Positions 5,483 to 5,490 of a stretch of 5,490 bases of DNA are shown in pieces (position 1 is the first letter of the stretch; every line of letters starts with the position of its first letter). Source of the DNA: Kiritimatiellia bacterium (GTDB lineage: Bacteria; Verrucomicrobiota; Kiritimatiellia; UBA8416; JAIOPI01); contig JAPKCZ010000174.1 of the NCBI GenBank assembly GCA_028822745.1, positions 1-5,490 on the forward strand, in the 5' to 3' direction. The position numbers and the translations under genes are program-made. Below the pieces are notes generated by a model. The model was not told where the DNA came from, ran no database searches, and saw only the letters and a list, made by a program, of their open reading frames with translations.

Positions 5483-5490
5483 AAATAACA

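Larger units (their letters stand above)
5191..5490. other. 300-base intergenic region with AT-rich tract
   Basis: No convincing long gene lies here. The left half (5191-5340) has ordinary composition and carries the putative array promoter and the inverted repeat. The right part (about 5342-5465) is very rich in A and T, with long A and T runs, unlike the rest of the window. It ends in a leftward terminator for a gene beyond the window. Confidence 0.7.

Noticed and set aside
1..5490. CRISPR array, tRNA, rRNA, insertion sequence or phage genes
   Set aside because: I found no regularly spaced repeats, no tRNA-like cloverleaf with CCA-type ends, no transposase motifs and no phage-like proteins.

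Overview
All convincing genes in this window lie on the minus strand and are transcribed right to left. They form a tight array of seven genes with short gaps or overlaps. In transcription order these are: an NADPH-dependent FMN reductase-family flavoprotein (about 5190 to 4555); a diaminopimelate-epimerase (DapF) homologue (4527 to 3691); a Gfo/Idh/MocA oxidoreductase (3654 to 2605); a 49-residue single-span membrane peptide (2482 to 2333); and then molybdenum cofactor genes moeA (2325 to 1120), moaC (1075 to 593) and a MobB protein that runs into the start of a MobA domain (618 to 10). The left edge of the window cuts the Moco cluster.

The array seems to have two parts. Three metabolic genes at the right are spaced by 27 and 36 bases, as in an operon. 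The Moco genes at the left are packed more tightly: 7 bases between the small membrane ORF and moeA, 44 between moeA and moaC, and a 26-base overlap of moaC and mobB. Between the parts lies a 122-base gap without a convincing promoter or terminator, so one long transcript is possible. MoaC acts early (cyclic pyranopterin monophosphate formation), MoeA inserts molybdenum, and MobA/MobB add GMP to make the guanine dinucleotide form. moaA, moaD, moaE and mogA are not in the window.

The right 300 bases hold no minus-strand gene. They contain a plausible promoter for the array, an inverted repeat, a possible 31-codon divergent reading frame with a good ribosome binding site, a very AT-rich tract, and at the edge a terminator pointing left that should end a gene lying beyond the window.

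The organism is a bacterium of moderate GC in its genes with a markedly AT-rich intergenic tract. The style of the Gfo/Idh protein is common in Planctomycetota, Verrucomicrobiota, Lentisphaerota and Hydrogenedentota, but the sequence alone does not settle the phylum.

The observation most worth following is that the DapF homologue has serine at both positions where DapF enzymes carry their two catalytic cysteines, while the substrate-anchoring residues remain. It may therefore not be a DAP epimerase. The second is that the MobA domain is cut off by a stop a few codons after its signature motif.
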